33,795 nucleotides of DNA from Solirubrobacterales bacterium (GCA_025963965.1 JAOPZS010000081.1:1-33795), one strand, 5' to 3'; numbered from the stretch's first letter, positions 1 through 8,444 are shown. Notes: generated by a model from the letters alone, not told the origin. Program-made: numbers and translations.

Positions 1-541
1 GGTTCGCCGCCAGCTGCGCGCGCAGGTCCGCCCGGCGCTCGCGCGGCTGGCGCATCGCCGCCGTGAGCGCCGCGAGCGTCTCCTCCGTGAGCGGACGCGG
101 CGAGATCACGACGCCCTCCTCCTCGAGCGTCTCGCTGTCGGCCGGCATCGAGCCGGGGCGGCGGCCACCGACATCCGCGTGGTGCGCGCGGCTCGCGGCG
201 AAGCCGATCAGCTCGCGCTCGTGGAACACGGGCGTGATCACCGTGATGTCCGGCAGGTGCGTCCCGCCGGCGAACGGGTCGTTGAGGATCCACGAGACAT
301 CCGGCTCGTGGCGCTCGCCCAGCACGGCCCGCACGGAGGCCGGCATCGCGCCGAGGTGGACCGGGATGTGCTCGGCCTGCATCACCATCTGCCCGTCGGC
401 GTCGAACAGGCCCGTCGAGGCGTCCCGGCGCTCCTTGATGTTCGACGAGTGCGCCGAGCGGACGAGGACGACGCCCATCTCCTCGCAGCCGGCGCGCAGC
501 GCCCCGCTCAGCACCTGCAGCTCGATCGGGTCGAGGCTCAC
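1..541 (-). CDS. hyuB: Hydantoinase/oxoprolinase beta subunit, HyuB family (partial, N-terminal 180 residues)
   Basis: Reading the minus strand from a GTG at 541 gives a protein starting VSLDPIELQVLSGALRAG, with SNIKERRDAST, then LNDPFAGGTHLPDITVITPV and ASRAHHADVGGRRPGSMP. These are landmarks of the HyuB/oxoprolinase B family (ATP-dependent N-methylhydantoinase, 5-oxoprolinase or acetophenone carboxylase beta-type subunits). Together with HyuA such proteins hydrolyse or carboxylate small amides or ketones in an ATP-dependent way; the substrate cannot be read from sequence. The GTG overlaps the TGA stop of hyuA (GTGA, 538-541), so the two are translationally coupled and should form a complex. 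The reading frame is open to the window edge, so the C-terminal half or more is outside. Confidence 0.9.
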   Translation of the reverse strand, partial: MSLDPIELQVLSGALRAGCEEMGVVLVRSAHSSNIKERRDASTGLFDADGQMVMQAEHIPVHLGAMPASVRAVLGERHEPDVSWILNDPFAGGTHLPDITVITPVFHERELIGFAASRAHHADVGGRRPGSMPADSETLEEEGVVISPRPLTEETLAALTAAMRQPRERRADLRAQLAAN

Positions 542-2562
542 GGCCTAGGCCCCCGGTGCAGGGCGATCGTGCCATGCGCGTCGACCTCGCCCGACCACCC
601 CGGCGGCACGAGCAGGGTCGCCTCCGGGAGCGCGCACAGGGCCGGGCCGTCGAGCCGCTCGCCCGGCTGCGGCTCGCCGCGGATCACGCTCGCCCCGACC
701 CGCTCGCCCGCGAACACGATCTGCCCCTGCTCGCGCGTCGCGCCGCCGGCCGCACTCGCCCGCGGCTCGAGCGACGGCGTCTCGCCCCAGGCCGACGCCC
801 GCACGTTGACGAGCTCGATCGCGGCATCCTCGTCGCGGTATCCGTAGCGGGCCTCGTGAGCAGCGTCGAATGACGCTCGCAGCTGATCGGCCGACAGCGG
901 TCCGCCCGCCGTGCCCGTGTGCGCGCCGTCGCGATCTTCGTCGACGGGCAGCTCGAAGGACTGGCCTCGGTAGCGCAGCTCGTGGCGCACTCGCGAGCGC
1001 ACCGGTGTCGCGCGGAGTGCCGCGCCGGCCTCGGCGAGCAGCTGTTCGCGCTGTCGCTCAAGCGACGCTCCCGCGAGCTCCTCGCCGCTCATCATCACCG
1101 TCCGGGCGCTGTCGCGCCGCGGTGCCGAGGCGGCCAGGCCGAGCGCCGAGAGCACACCGGAAGCGCGCGGACAGAGGACCTTCGAGATGCCGAGGCTCTC
1201 GGCCAGCGCGGCCGCGTGCAGCGGCCCGGCGCCGCCGAACGGCATCAGCGCGAACGAGCGCGGGTCGATGCCGCGCTCGACCGTCATCACGCGCAGCGCC
1301 CCGAGCATCTCGGCCTCCGCGACCCGCACGATGCCCTCCGCACAGGCCAGCGTCTCGAGGCCGAGCTCGCTGGCGAGCCGTCCGACGGCACTCGCGGCCG
1401 CGCCCGTGTCCAGTCGCAGCTCGCCTGCCAGCGGCGCGTCGGCGAGCAGCCGGCCGAGCAGCAGGTTCGCGTCGGTGACCGTCGGCAGACGGCCGCCGCG
1501 CCCGTAGCACGCAGGGCCCGGGTCGGCCCCGGCGGAGGCCGGGCCGACGCGCAGCGCGCCGCCGGAGTCCCGCCAGGCGATCGAGCCGCCGCCGGCGCCG
1601 ACCGTGTGGATGTCGAGCGCAGGAAGCGCGACCGGTCGCCCCGCGATCACCCTCTCGGCCGTCTCGGGCACGCGACCGGACTCGATCAGGCACACGTCGC
1701 ACGAGGTCCCGCCCATGTCGAAGCACGCCACGTCCGGCTCGCCGGCGAGCTCGGCCAGCAGCAGCGCCCCGGCGACGCCCCCGGCGGGGCCTGAGAGCAC
1801 CGTCAGCGCTGCGTGCGAGCCTGCTCGGCTCGCCTCGGTCAGCCCGCCCGAGGACTGCATCACCTGCGGCTCGGCCAGGCCCGCGCCGGCGGCCTGCGCG
1901 AGCAGCATCCTCAGGTAGGCATCGAGCGGCGGCGAGAGCGCAGCGTCGAGCGCCGTCGTCGCAGTTCGCTCGTACTCGCGGAACGTCCCGACGAGCTCGC
2001 TGGACAGCGACAGGGCCGCCCCCGGCAAGAGCTCGGAGATCAGCTCGCCCAGCAGCCGCTCGTGCCCGGGATCGCGGTAGGAGTGCAGCAGCGCCACCGC
2101 CACGGCCTGCGGCGCCGCCGAGGCGACGTCGGCGCAGAGGCTCTCGGCCCGCTCGCGCGTGAGCTCGCGCAGCGTCCCCTCCGGCCCGATCCGCTCGGGC
2201 GCCGCGAAGCGCAGCTCCTGGGGAACCAGAGGTGGGGGAGCCGCCTCGCAGAGCCGGTAGAGGTGCGGGCGTGCCTGGCGGCCCAGCTCGATCACATCGG
2301 TGAACCCCTCCGTGGCGAGCAGCGCCGTGCGCGCCGTGCGTCCCTCGAGCAGCGCGTTCGTGGCGACCGTCATGCCGTGCGCGAAGCGCTCGACGGCCTC
2401 GGGCTCGGCGCCGGCTCGCTCCAGCACCGCAGCGACGGCGCTCATCACACCGGCGGCCTGGCCCTTCGGGGTCGACGGGACCTTCGCGGTGTGGACGGCG
2501 CCCTCGGCGCCGACGAGGACGGCGTCGGTGAACGTTCCGCCGACGTCGACCCCAAGGAGCAT
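538..2562 (-). CDS. hyuA: Hydantoinase/oxoprolinase alpha subunit, HyuA family
   Basis: 674 residues, the usual length for HyuA. The N-terminus (MLLGVDVGGTFTDAVLVG) carries the ATP-binding DVGGTFTD motif of the acetate kinase/Hsp70-type fold. Other family landmarks are HGMTVATNALLEGRTART near residue 62, SGPAGGV, CFDMGGTSCDV, HTVGAGGGSIAW and MPFGGAGPLHA. The protein should phosphorylate or activate the substrate using ATP while HyuB completes the reaction; family members act on hydantoins, 5-oxoproline, acetone or acetophenone, and I cannot choose among these. ATG at 2562 is preceded by a TAGTCT -10-like box 6 nt upstream and no Shine-Dalgarno, suggesting a leaderless start. It ends with a 4 nt overlap with hyuB. 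No transporter or regulator is adjacent to reveal the substrate. Confidence 0.93.
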   Translation of the reverse strand: MLLGVDVGGTFTDAVLVGAEGAVHTAKVPSTPKGQAAGVMSAVAAVLERAGAEPEAVERFAHGMTVATNALLEGRTARTALLATEGFTDVIELGRQARPHLYRLCEAAPPPLVPQELRFAAPERIGPEGTLRELTRERAESLCADVASAAPQAVAVALLHSYRDPGHERLLGELISELLPGAALSLSSELVGTFREYERTATTALDAALSPPLDAYLRMLLAQAAGAGLAEPQVMQSSGGLTEASRAGSHAALTVLSGPAGGVAGALLLAELAGEPDVACFDMGGTSCDVCLIESGRVPETAERVIAGRPVALPALDIHTVGAGGGSIAWRDSGGALRVGPASAGADPGPACYGRGGRLPTVTDANLLLGRLLADAPLAGELRLDTGAAASAVGRLASELGLETLACAEGIVRVAEAEMLGALRVMTVERGIDPRSFALMPFGGAGPLHAAALAESLGISKVLCPRASGVLSALGLAASAPRRDSARTVMMSGEELAGASLERQREQLLAEAGAALRATPVRSRVRHELRYRGQSFELPVDEDRDGAHTGTAGGPLSADQLRASFDAAHEARYGYRDEDAAIELVNVRASAWGETPSLEPRASAAGGATREQGQIVFAGERVGASVIRGEPQPGERLDGPALCALPEATLLVPPGWSGEVDAHGTIALHRGPRP

Positions 2563-2568
2563 TGGGCC

Positions 2569-2574
2569 AGACTA
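2569..2574 (-). promoter_or_regulatory. -10 box of hyuA (leaderless type)
   Basis: TAGTCT on the minus strand, 6 nt before the hyuA ATG. It fits the TANNNT pattern repeated before many starts in this window. No clear -35 element. Confidence 0.4.
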
Positions 2575-2605
2575 GGACAGCTCGCGCCGTCCCGTCCGGC
2601 GGGGC

Positions 2606-3037
2606 TCAGGCAGCGGCCAGCTCGCGGTCCTCGGTGTCGGCGAGGTGCTGGTGGGAGGGGCAGTAGCCGTTGCGCGCCAGTGGCGTGCGCTGGCAGGCCG
2701 AGCCCTTGCGGGTCGTCGCGCGACAGCGCGGCGGCGCGCCGCTGACCGCCGTGTAGCCCTCGTTCGGGTGAGCTGCGAGGAAGCGCTGCGCGAGGCCCAC
2801 GTAGCGCGAGACGACGAGGTGCACGCGCGCCTGGGCCGTCATCGGGAAGTAGCCCCGGATGTCGCAGAACAGCGTGCGCTCGGGCCGCGCGAAGTAATGG
2901 CGATCGATCGCCATCCGCGTCACGACCGCCTCGCAGGCTTGCAGCACAGCCGCGTGGTTCGCGGCCGGGGAGCCGAATGCCGGCTCGGAGATCTGGGGAG
3001 CGAGCTCCCGATAGATGGCGCGACTGAACTGATACAT
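2606..3037 (-). CDS. Small Cys/His-motif protein, unknown function (DUF5763-like C-terminus)
   Basis: 143 residues from the ATG at 3037, chosen because AGGAG lies 8-9 nt upstream; the frame stays open further upstream to a GTG at 3178 but that part is not protein-like. The N-terminal 80 residues are mixed helical (MYQFSRAIYRELAPQI, then LFCDIRGYFPMTAQARVHLV). The C-terminus has a compact C-x9-C-x10-C-x2-H arrangement (RCRATTRKGSAC ... GYCPSHQH), which looks like a single zinc site of the kind annotated as DUF5763; that family name is from memory. Function unknown. It lies 43 nt before hyuA in the same direction but hyuA has its own -10 box, so co-transcription is uncertain. Confidence 0.7.
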   Translation of the reverse strand: MYQFSRAIYRELAPQISEPAFGSPAANHAAVLQACEAVVTRMAIDRHYFARPERTLFCDIRGYFPMTAQARVHLVVSRYVGLAQRFLAAHPNEGYTAVSGAPPRCRATTRKGSACQRTPLARNGYCPSHQHLADTEDRELAAA

Positions 3038-3039
3038 GG

Positions 3040-3132
3040 CTACTGCTCCTGTCCCTCTTTCTCGATCGAAATATCTCCTGGGAGCACGCCCGCCGTCTCT
3101 CTCAGACTCCGCCTCGGTGAATCTCCTTTCAT
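3040..3132 (-). other. Possible 30-codon leader ORF in an A+T-richer 5' region
   Basis: ATG at 3132 to TAG at 3042-3040 reads MKGDSPRRSLRETAGVLPGD and ends 2 nt before the start codon of the Cys/His protein. No Shine-Dalgarno is visible before it. The surrounding 3038-3200 stretch is much richer in A+T than the rest of the window and holds no other gene; it most likely contains the promoter and leader of the Cys/His gene. Confidence 0.2.
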
Positions 3133-3192
3133 GTGCGCAAACACGTTCTTGATCTAAAAGGATCGAGATAAAGACCACCTGCGGAATCTTTA

Positions 3193-3222
3193 AAGAACCG
3201 CGGGGCCCGGAGGCCTGTTCTT
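3193..3222 (-). terminator. Possible terminator after nadB
   Basis: On the minus strand AAGAAC (3222-3217) pairs with GTTCTT (3198-3193), with an inner GGCC/GGCC stem, followed by TAAAG. It lies about 30 nt downstream of the nadB stop and before the promoter region of the next gene. The stem is interrupted, so confidence is limited. Confidence 0.35.
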
Positions 3223-3253
3223 CAGGTGTGTGCGACGCGAGCGGCGAGTTGGA

Positions 3254-4732
3254 TCAGTGCCACGTCTGCCACTCGAGGCCGTCCTCGCCCGTGACGACCG
3301 CGTGGCGGTGATCGAGGCTCGGCTCGCGCTCCGGGAAGTCGGCGCGCAGGTGTGCGCCCCGGCTCTCCTCCCGCGCGAGCGCGCAGCGGGCGATCAGCCG
3401 CGCCAGCGGGTGGCGGTCCTCGCTCAGCCTGTTCAGCCCTTCCGGCCGGCGCACGATCCCGGCGTCCCGCCACAGCGCTTCGCGCGTCTGCGCCGTGGCG
3501 GTGGGGGGCTCATGCGCGGCCAGCTCGGCGATGTCCGCGGCGCTCGGATCCTGCGGCGCAGCGGCCTCGGCGCCCAGGGCATGCACGACGGCGCGCCGGG
3601 CGAAGACGAAGCACTCGCTCAGTGAGTTCGAAGCGAGGCGGTTGGCGCCGTGCAGCCCGGTGCACGACGCCTCTCCGACGGCGTAGAGCCCAGGCACCGT
3701 CGAGCGGCCGTCGAGGTCCGTGACGATTCCGCCCATCATGTAGTGCGCGGCCGGGGCGACCGGGACGAGCTCCCGCGACGGGTCGACGCCGGCCTCGCGC
3801 AGCGCGCCCACGACGTTCGGGAAATGCGCCGGGTCGATTGCTCGCATGTCGAGCCCGACCGAGCGCTCGCCGGTCCCGACGAGCAGCTCCTCGATCGCCC
3901 GCGAGACCTCGTCGCGCGGCGCCAGCTCGTCGACGAACCGCTCACCCGAGGAGTCGTGCAGCGTCGCGCCCTCGCCGCGAATCGCCTCGGTGACGAGAAA
4001 GCCCTCGCGACCGGGCACGCCGATCACGGCCGTCGGGTGGAACTGCAGCAGCTCCAGATCGGCGAGCGCGGCGCCGGCGGCATGGGCGAGCACGAGGCCG
4101 ACGCCCTGCGAGCCGGGAGGGTTGGTGGTGCGCGCCCACAGCGCTGCGGCGCCGCCCGTCCCAAGCAGGACTCCGCGGCTCGCGAGAACGGTCGCGGACT
4201 CGCAGACAACGCCCCGGCAGGCACCGTCCGCGCGCCACAGCCCGCGCGCTCGCGACCCCTCCAGGACCGTGATCCGAGGCTCGGCGACGGCGAGCGCAGA
4301 GAGCTGGCGAACCACGCGCCTGCCGGTCGCGCTGCCACCGGCGTGCACGACTCGGCGGACCGAGTGCCCGCCCTCCAGCCCCAGCGCCAGGCCGCCGAAG
4401 CGATCGGCGTCGAAGCGCACCCCCAGCGACTGCAGATCCCTGACGCAGTCGGGCGCCTCGCGCACGAGGATCTCGGCGGCCGAGCGGCGCACCAGATCGC
4501 GGCCGGCCCGCTCGGTGTCCTGCAGGTGACGCTCGAAGCTGTCATCCGGGGCCAGCGTCGCCGCGAGGCCGCCCTGGGCCCAGTAGCTGGCGGTCTGAGC
4601 CAGTGGCGCCGCCGAGACGAGCACGACGCGCGCCCCCTCGCGGGCCGCGCAGATCGCCGCGTAGAGACCGGCGGCCCCCGCGCCGACGACAGCGATGTCG
4701 GCCTGATGCGTGCGCGCAGTGGGGCCAGGCAT
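3254..4732 (-). CDS. nadB: L-aspartate oxidase
   Basis: 492 residues. Oxidises L-aspartate to iminoaspartate with FAD, the first step of de novo NAD synthesis, in the cytoplasm. Visible motifs: N-terminal FAD-binding VVGAGAAGLYAAI, then SYWAQGGLAA, the HDSSGERFVDELAPRDEVSRAI segment, AAHYMMGGIVTD, and the C-terminal GEASCTGLHGANRLASNS typical of NadB and the fumarate reductase/succinate dehydrogenase flavoprotein family. The length and the missing respiratory partner subunits favour NadB. The ATG at 4732 is chosen because TACGGT lies exactly 7 nt upstream; longer in-frame extensions are low-complexity antisense of the zinc-ribbon gene. nadA and nadC are not in the window, although they are often adjacent. 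Confidence 0.95.
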   Translation of the reverse strand: MPGPTARTHQADIAVVGAGAAGLYAAICAAREGARVVLVSAAPLAQTASYWAQGGLAATLAPDDSFERHLQDTERAGRDLVRRSAAEILVREAPDCVRDLQSLGVRFDADRFGGLALGLEGGHSVRRVVHAGGSATGRRVVRQLSALAVAEPRITVLEGSRARGLWRADGACRGVVCESATVLASRGVLLGTGGAAALWARTTNPPGSQGVGLVLAHAAGAALADLELLQFHPTAVIGVPGREGFLVTEAIRGEGATLHDSSGERFVDELAPRDEVSRAIEELLVGTGERSVGLDMRAIDPAHFPNVVGALREAGVDPSRELVPVAPAAHYMMGGIVTDLDGRSTVPGLYAVGEASCTGLHGANRLASNSLSECFVFARRAVVHALGAEAAAPQDPSAADIAELAAHEPPTATAQTREALWRDAGIVRRPEGLNRLSEDRHPLARLIARCALAREESRGAHLRADFPEREPSLDHRHAVVTGEDGLEWQTWH

Positions 4733-4739
4733 CGCCGAC

Positions 4740-4745
4740 ACCGTA
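4740..4745 (-). promoter_or_regulatory. -10 box of nadB (leaderless type)
   Basis: TACGGT on the minus strand, exactly 7 nt before the nadB ATG, the distance expected if transcription starts at the A of the start codon. Confidence 0.45.
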
Positions 4746-4785
4746 TCGGCCAGCCGGGGCCCCGGCGTCTCCCCGCGCCGTGCGG

Positions 4786-5331
4786 CTACTTGATCGCGGC
4801 GCCCTGCCGGCCGCCGTTGCCTGCTTTCGTGCCGTTCCCGTTGCCGCCGCCTGTCGCCGGACTCGCCGGCGAGGTGCGAGTCTGGGCGCCGGAGGCGCCT
4901 GTTTTCGGCTGCACCGGTGCGCTCGTCGTTCCCGCTGGCGTCGTGGCCGGTGTCGTCGTCGCCGGTGCAGTCGTGGCCGGCGTGCTCGTCGCCGCCCCCG
5001 GTAGGACCGTCGTCGGGGTGGTCGCGGCGGCGGGGCTCGTCACCGTGCGCGTCAGCGGCGTCGGCGCCGGGCCCGTGTCGCCCGCGAGCTTCACGAGGGC
5101 CGCGGCGAGCACCGCAAGGGCCAGCGCTGCGACCACCGCGACAGCGACCAGCGGTCCCTTCCAGCTCGGCGCGGCTGCCAGGCGCGTGCGCGCCGCGGCG
5201 CCGCAGCGCAGGCACCACTCCTGCTCGGCCGCCAGCGGCGCGCCGCACAGCGGACAGGATTCCGCGGCGGTCTCGATTCCCGGCTCGGCCTGCGCCGGCG
5301 GCGCCTGCGTCGGCGCGGCGGGTGCGCTCAC
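4786..5331 (-). CDS. Zinc-ribbon, single-pass membrane protein with Thr/Pro-rich tail
   Basis: 181 residues. The N-terminal cytoplasmic part has a C-x2-C ... C-x2-C zinc ribbon (CPLCGAPL at about 26, CLRCG at about 40). This is followed by one transmembrane helix (about residues 59-84, rich in V, A and L). A long T/P/A-rich, then G/N-rich tail is probably outside the membrane. Function unknown; this layout resembles double-zinc-ribbon sensor or scaffold proteins of actinobacteria. Its ATG overlaps the TGA of the upstream zinc-ribbon gene (ATGA, 5328-5331), so the two are coupled and probably work together. Confidence 0.8.
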   Translation of the reverse strand: MSAPAAPTQAPPAQAEPGIETAAESCPLCGAPLAAEQEWCLRCGAAARTRLAAAPSWKGPLVAVAVVAALALAVLAAALVKLAGDTGPAPTPLTRTVTSPAAATTPTTVLPGAATSTPATTAPATTTPATTPAGTTSAPVQPKTGASGAQTRTSPASPATGGGNGNGTKAGNGGRQGAAIK

Positions 5332-6071
5332 GAACCCGGCGCCTGCGGGTGGATTATCTCGGTCGGTTCGTCGGGCCCGGCCGTCGAGCCGGCGGCCGGC
5401 AGGGCGCCCTCAGGCGTGGCCCTGACAGGCGGCACGGGGGCCCGTCCCGCGCCGGGGCCGGCGACTCGATGCTGGCCCGTGCCGGGCGGCTGAGCCGGCG
5501 TGGACGGTGCACCGGCGGCAGGCGCGACGGCGAACGGCGCTGCGCCCGCAGGCGCCGCGGTTGCAGGCGCAGGCGCCGCGCTGAAGGGCGCGGCGGGCTG
5601 CGGGGCGGGGGGCGCCGGTTCGCCGGCGGGCGCTCCGGCTACAGGCAGGTCGGCATGACGGGACATGGGCAGCCCGCAGTTGGGGCAGAAGCGGTCTTCG
5701 CTGCCGTGGATCGCGGCGCAGCGAGGGCAGGCGGTGATGCCCGCCTCGCGCAGCACCGTGACGGGGTGACGTTCGGCCAGCGCCGTCTCGATCGCACGCA
5801 GCTCGGCGTCGATGTGGCTGAGGGTGCCGAGCTTTGCGAGCACCAGCGCGTCGTTGCGCTGGCCGAAGCGATGCAGGTTGAAGACCAGTCCGCCGAGGTC
5901 GCGGTAGGCGAGCTCGCGGGCCCGCCGCAGGAAGCGCGCCCGCCGCCGGGCCTGTCCGCGCGAGCGAAAGCCGGGCTGACCGTCACTCGGCGGCGCCTCG
6001 GTTGGCTGGCTGTCTTGTGGACCCTGCGCTGCCGGTGCGTCTGGGGGATTCGTGCCGGATGTCTGATCCAC
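5328..6071 (-). CDS. Zinc-ribbon protein with basic helical segment and Ala/Pro-rich tail
   Basis: 247 residues from a GTG at 6071. Residues 1-35 are disordered. A basic helical region (RSRGQARRRARFLRRARELA) leads into a compact helical segment ending near residue 110. Then comes a zinc ribbon CPRC ... CPNCG at about 115-132, and about 110 residues of Ala/Pro-rich low complexity. No membrane helix or catalytic motif is visible, so the function is unknown. It is coupled by a 4 nt overlap to the membrane zinc-ribbon protein downstream and sits 24 nt after the glycosyltransferase. TAGTGT lies 9 nt before the GTG, with no Shine-Dalgarno. Confidence 0.75.
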   Translation of the reverse strand: MDQTSGTNPPDAPAAQGPQDSQPTEAPPSDGQPGFRSRGQARRRARFLRRARELAYRDLGGLVFNLHRFGQRNDALVLAKLGTLSHIDAELRAIETALAERHPVTVLREAGITACPRCAAIHGSEDRFCPNCGLPMSRHADLPVAGAPAGEPAPPAPQPAAPFSAAPAPATAAPAGAAPFAVAPAAGAPSTPAQPPGTGQHRVAGPGAGRAPVPPVRATPEGALPAAGSTAGPDEPTEIIHPQAPGS

Positions 6072-6080
6072 GCGCGATTA

Positions 6081-6086
6081 ACACTA
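6081..6086 (-). promoter_or_regulatory. -10-like box of the zinc-ribbon gene pair
   Basis: TAGTGT on the minus strand, 9 nt before the GTG at 6071. It suggests that the pair can be transcribed separately from the glycosyltransferase upstream. Confidence 0.3.
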
Positions 6087-6095
6087 CCCGCACGA

Positions 6096-7040
6096 TTACC
6101 GGGAGCGGTTCAGTGCCTGGCTCCACGCGTCGCGGACCTGTTCTGCCATCGCCGCGGCCGACCACCGTTCGGCGGCGGCGCGCCCGGCGACGCGAGGATC
6201 GTCGGCGTGCAGATGCGGGGCGAGGGCGGCGGCCCAGCGGGCGAGCTCGAACGGCGCGCACAGCGTCCCTTCCACCCCGGCCGTGGCGGCGGCGTGGATA
6301 CCGACCGGAGTCGCCAGCACGGGCACGTCGCACGCGAGGGCCTCGAGCACGGCCAGGCCGAAGCCCTCGCGCTCGGATGGCACGAGCACCGCATCGGCGG
6401 CGTTCACGAACAGCGGCACCCGCTCGGGTGCCACGCCCTTCAGGGCGATCAGCTCGGCGCCGGCCCGCTCGGCGACCGCGGCGGCACGGTCATAGCGCTT
6501 CTCCGGGCGCGCCGGGTCGGCGGGAAACAGCAGCAGCGGCACGTCCGCCGACAGCCCCAGCTCGCCGCGTGCCTCGCGCCGCGGCAGCGGCCGGAAGCGC
6601 GTCGTGTCGACGCCGCACGGAAGCACGGCGGCCCGGGCGCGCGCCCGGCCCGGGATGCGCTCGGCCAGCTCCGGAGAGACCGCCGCGGCGAGGTCGATCA
6701 GGGGCAGCACCGCCCGCGTGGCCAGGCGCGTTCGCGGGTCGGCGAGGTCGGTGCCGTGCATCGTGAGGGCGCGGATCCGTGCCGGTACGGCCAGCGACGG
6801 CCAAGCCGTCAGCCCGAAGTGGGCGTGCACCACGTCGAGGCGCCCGCCGGGCGGGCGGGCGAAGCGGCGGCGCAGCGCCCCGAAGGCAGCGGCGAGCGCC
6901 CGCGGGCCGGGCGGGAACTCGTACAGCTCGACCTCCACGTCCTCGAGCCGGCGCAGCGCCGACACCTGGTCGCGCACAAACCGACCGCGCGCGGGATTTG
7001 CGGGGTCTCCCAGCATGTTCGACACGACTAGCGCGCGCAC
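6096..7040 (-). CDS. GT4-type (GT-B fold) glycosyltransferase
   Basis: 314 residues, somewhat short for the family. The N-terminal acceptor domain begins [13 protein letters not shown] and contains [10 protein letters not shown] and [11 protein letters not shown]. The C-terminal nucleotide-sugar domain has [14 protein letters not shown] and the retaining GT4 signature E-x7-E (E225 and E233 in [17 protein letters not shown]). It should transfer a sugar from a nucleotide donor to a lipid or glycan at the cytoplasmic face; donor and acceptor cannot be read. GTG start at 7040, with TACGGT 9 nt upstream. It diverges from rph with only 25 bp between start codons. Confidence 0.88.
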   Translation of the reverse strand: MRALVVSNMLGDPANPARGRFVRDQVSALRRLEDVEVELYEFPPGPRALAAAFGALRRRFARPPGGRLDVVHAHFGLTAWPSLAVPARIRALTMHGTDLADPRTRLATRAVLPLIDLAAAVSPELAERIPGRARARAAVLPCGVDTTRFRPLPRREARGELGLSADVPLLLFPADPARPEKRYDRAAAVAERAGAELIALKGVAPERVPLFVNAADAVLVPSEREGFGLAVLEALACDVPVLATPVGIHAAATAGVEGTLCAPFELARWAAALAPHLHADDPRVAGRAAAERWSAAAMAEQVRDAWSQALNRSR

Positions 7041-7049
7041 GATCCCCCG

Positions 7050-7055
7050 ACCGTA
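7050..7055 (-). promoter_or_regulatory. -10-like box of the glycosyltransferase gene
   Basis: TACGGT on the minus strand, 9 nt before the GTG at 7040. The divergent rph promoter must lie in or next to the same 25 bp gap. Confidence 0.35.
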
Positions 7056-7065
7056 GCGCTCTGGA

Positions 7066-7848
7066 ATGATGCCCGGCGTGAACGACGAGCAGACCCCGGC
7101 ACGCAGCTACGACCGATCGTCCGCCGAGCTGCGGCCCTGCACGATCGAGCCGGGCTTCATGCGCACCGCCACCGGCTCGGCGCTGATCTCGATGGGCGAG
7201 ACCCGCGTGATCTGCACGGCCTCCGCGCAGGAAAGCGTGCCGCGCTGGATGGCCGGGCAGGGTCGCGGGTGGTTGACGGCCGAGTACGGGATGCTCCCGG
7301 CGTCGACCGGCGAGCGCAAGCAGCGCGACGCGACGCGAGGGCGCCAGGACGGCAGGACCGTCGAGATCCAGCGGCTGATCGGACGCTCGCTGCGCGTCGT
7401 CGTCGACTTCGAGGCGCTCGGCGAGCGAACGATCTACCTCGACTGCGACGTGCTGCAGGCGGACGGCGGCACGCGCTGCGCCTCGATCACCGGCGCCTTC
7501 GTGGCGCTGTCGCTCGCCTGCGAGAAGCTGCAACGCCTCGGCCGGCTCGCGCGCAGCCCGCTGACGGGCTCGGTCGCGGCCATCTCCTGCGGTGTGATCG
7601 GGGGCGTGCCGCTGCTCGACCTCGACTACCCGGAGGACTCCAAAGCGGAGGTCGACGCAAACGTCGTGATGACCGGGGAGGGGGGCCTCGTCGAGCTGCA
7701 GACGACGGCCGAGCGCACGCCGCTCTCACGTGCGCACCTCGACGAGCTGCTCGGCCTCGCCGAGGCCGGCATCGCCCGCCTGCGCGAGGTCCAGGAGCAG
7801 GCGATCGCGTCCGCGACGGCGGACAGTTCCGAGCACTCGCCCGCCTGA
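7066..7848 (+). CDS. rph: Ribonuclease PH
   Basis: 260 residues. Phosphate-dependent 3'-to-5' exonuclease that trims tRNA 3' ends. Motifs: [15 protein letters not shown] near the N-terminus, [47 protein letters not shown] (phosphate-binding arginines), [20 protein letters not shown] and a C-terminal [21 protein letters not shown] at 7066 is used; a second ATG at 7069 and a GTG at 7078 are also possible. It ends 5 nt before rdgB, a pairing common in actinobacteria. Confidence 0.95.
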   Translation: MMPGVNDEQTPARSYDRSSAELRPCTIEPGFMRTATGSALISMGETRVICTASAQESVPRWMAGQGRGWLTAEYGMLPASTGERKQRDATRGRQDGRTVEIQRLIGRSLRVVVDFEALGERTIYLDCDVLQADGGTRCASITGAFVALSLACEKLQRLGRLARSPLTGSVAAISCGVIGGVPLLDLDYPEDSKAEVDANVVMTGEGGLVELQTTAERTPLSRAHLDELLGLAEAGIARLREVQEQAIASATADSSEHSPA

Positions 7849-7853
7849 GCACG

Positions 7854-8444
7854 GTGCGGCTGCTGCTCGCAACCCACAACGACCACAAGCGCCGCGAGTT
7901 CGAGCGGATGCTCGCGGGTGCCGGCGAGCCGGTCGTGCTGGACGTGCTGGAGCGCTCCTTCGAGCTGCCTCCCGAGGACGGCGAGACGTTCGCCGAGAAC
8001 GCCCTCGGGAAGGCGCGCGCAGCTGCGGCGGGCCTGGCGCGCATCGCGATCGCGGATGACTCGGGGATCGTGGCGGCGGCGCTCGGCGGCGCCCCCGGAG
8101 TGCGCTCCGCCCGCTTCGCCGGAGCGGATGCGAGCGATCGGGAGAACCTCGAGAAGCTGCTCGCCGAGGCGCCCGCCGGGAGCGCGCTCGAATACGTCTG
8201 CGTGATCGCCTACGCCGATCCGGAGAGCGGCGAGGAGCGGCTGTTCGAGGGGCGCTGCGCCGGGCGGCTGACCGACCGGCCCCGCGGCGAGCGGGGGTTC
8301 GGCTATGACCCCGCGTTCATGCCGGATGACGGCCCCGACGGCCTGACGATGGCTGAGCTCAGCGACGAGCAGAAGGACGCGATCAGCCACCGCGGCCGTG
8401 CGGCGCGGGCGCTGCTCGCCTGGCTGGCGCTCAAAGCAGGTTGA
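7854..8444 (+). CDS. rdgB: Non-canonical purine NTP pyrophosphatase (RdgB/HAM1)
   Basis: 196 residues from the GTG at 7854. Hydrolyses dITP, XTP and similar damaged nucleotides to the monophosphates, keeping them out of DNA and RNA. Motifs: VRLLLATHNDHKRREFE at the N-terminus (the substrate-binding T-x-N-x-x-K loop), ADDSGIVAAALGGAPGV (catalytic acidic residues), ERGFGYDPAFMP and HRGRAARAL at the C-terminus. The homology begins exactly at this GTG, so longer frames are rejected. Likely one transcript with rph. Its end overlaps the convergent small membrane ORF by 14 nt. Confidence 0.95.
   Translation: MRLLLATHNDHKRREFERMLAGAGEPVVLDVLERSFELPPEDGETFAENALGKARAAAAGLARIAIADDSGIVAAALGGAPGVRSARFAGADASDRENLEKLLAEAPAGSALEYVCVIAYADPESGEERLFEGRCAGRLTDRPRGERGFGYDPAFMPDDGPDGLTMAELSDEQKDAISHRGRAARALLAWLALKAG

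Noticed and set aside
4733..5248. N-terminal extension of nadB by about 170 residues
   Set aside because: The extension is low complexity and antisense-like, and the FAD-binding N-terminus begins right after the ATG at 4732, which has its own -10 box.
4917..7031. A plus-strand open frame of about 700 codons across the zinc-ribbon and glycosyltransferase region
   Set aside because: Arg/Ala/Pro/Gly-rich translation without motifs, antisense to well-supported genes. Long shadow frames are expected at this G+C content.
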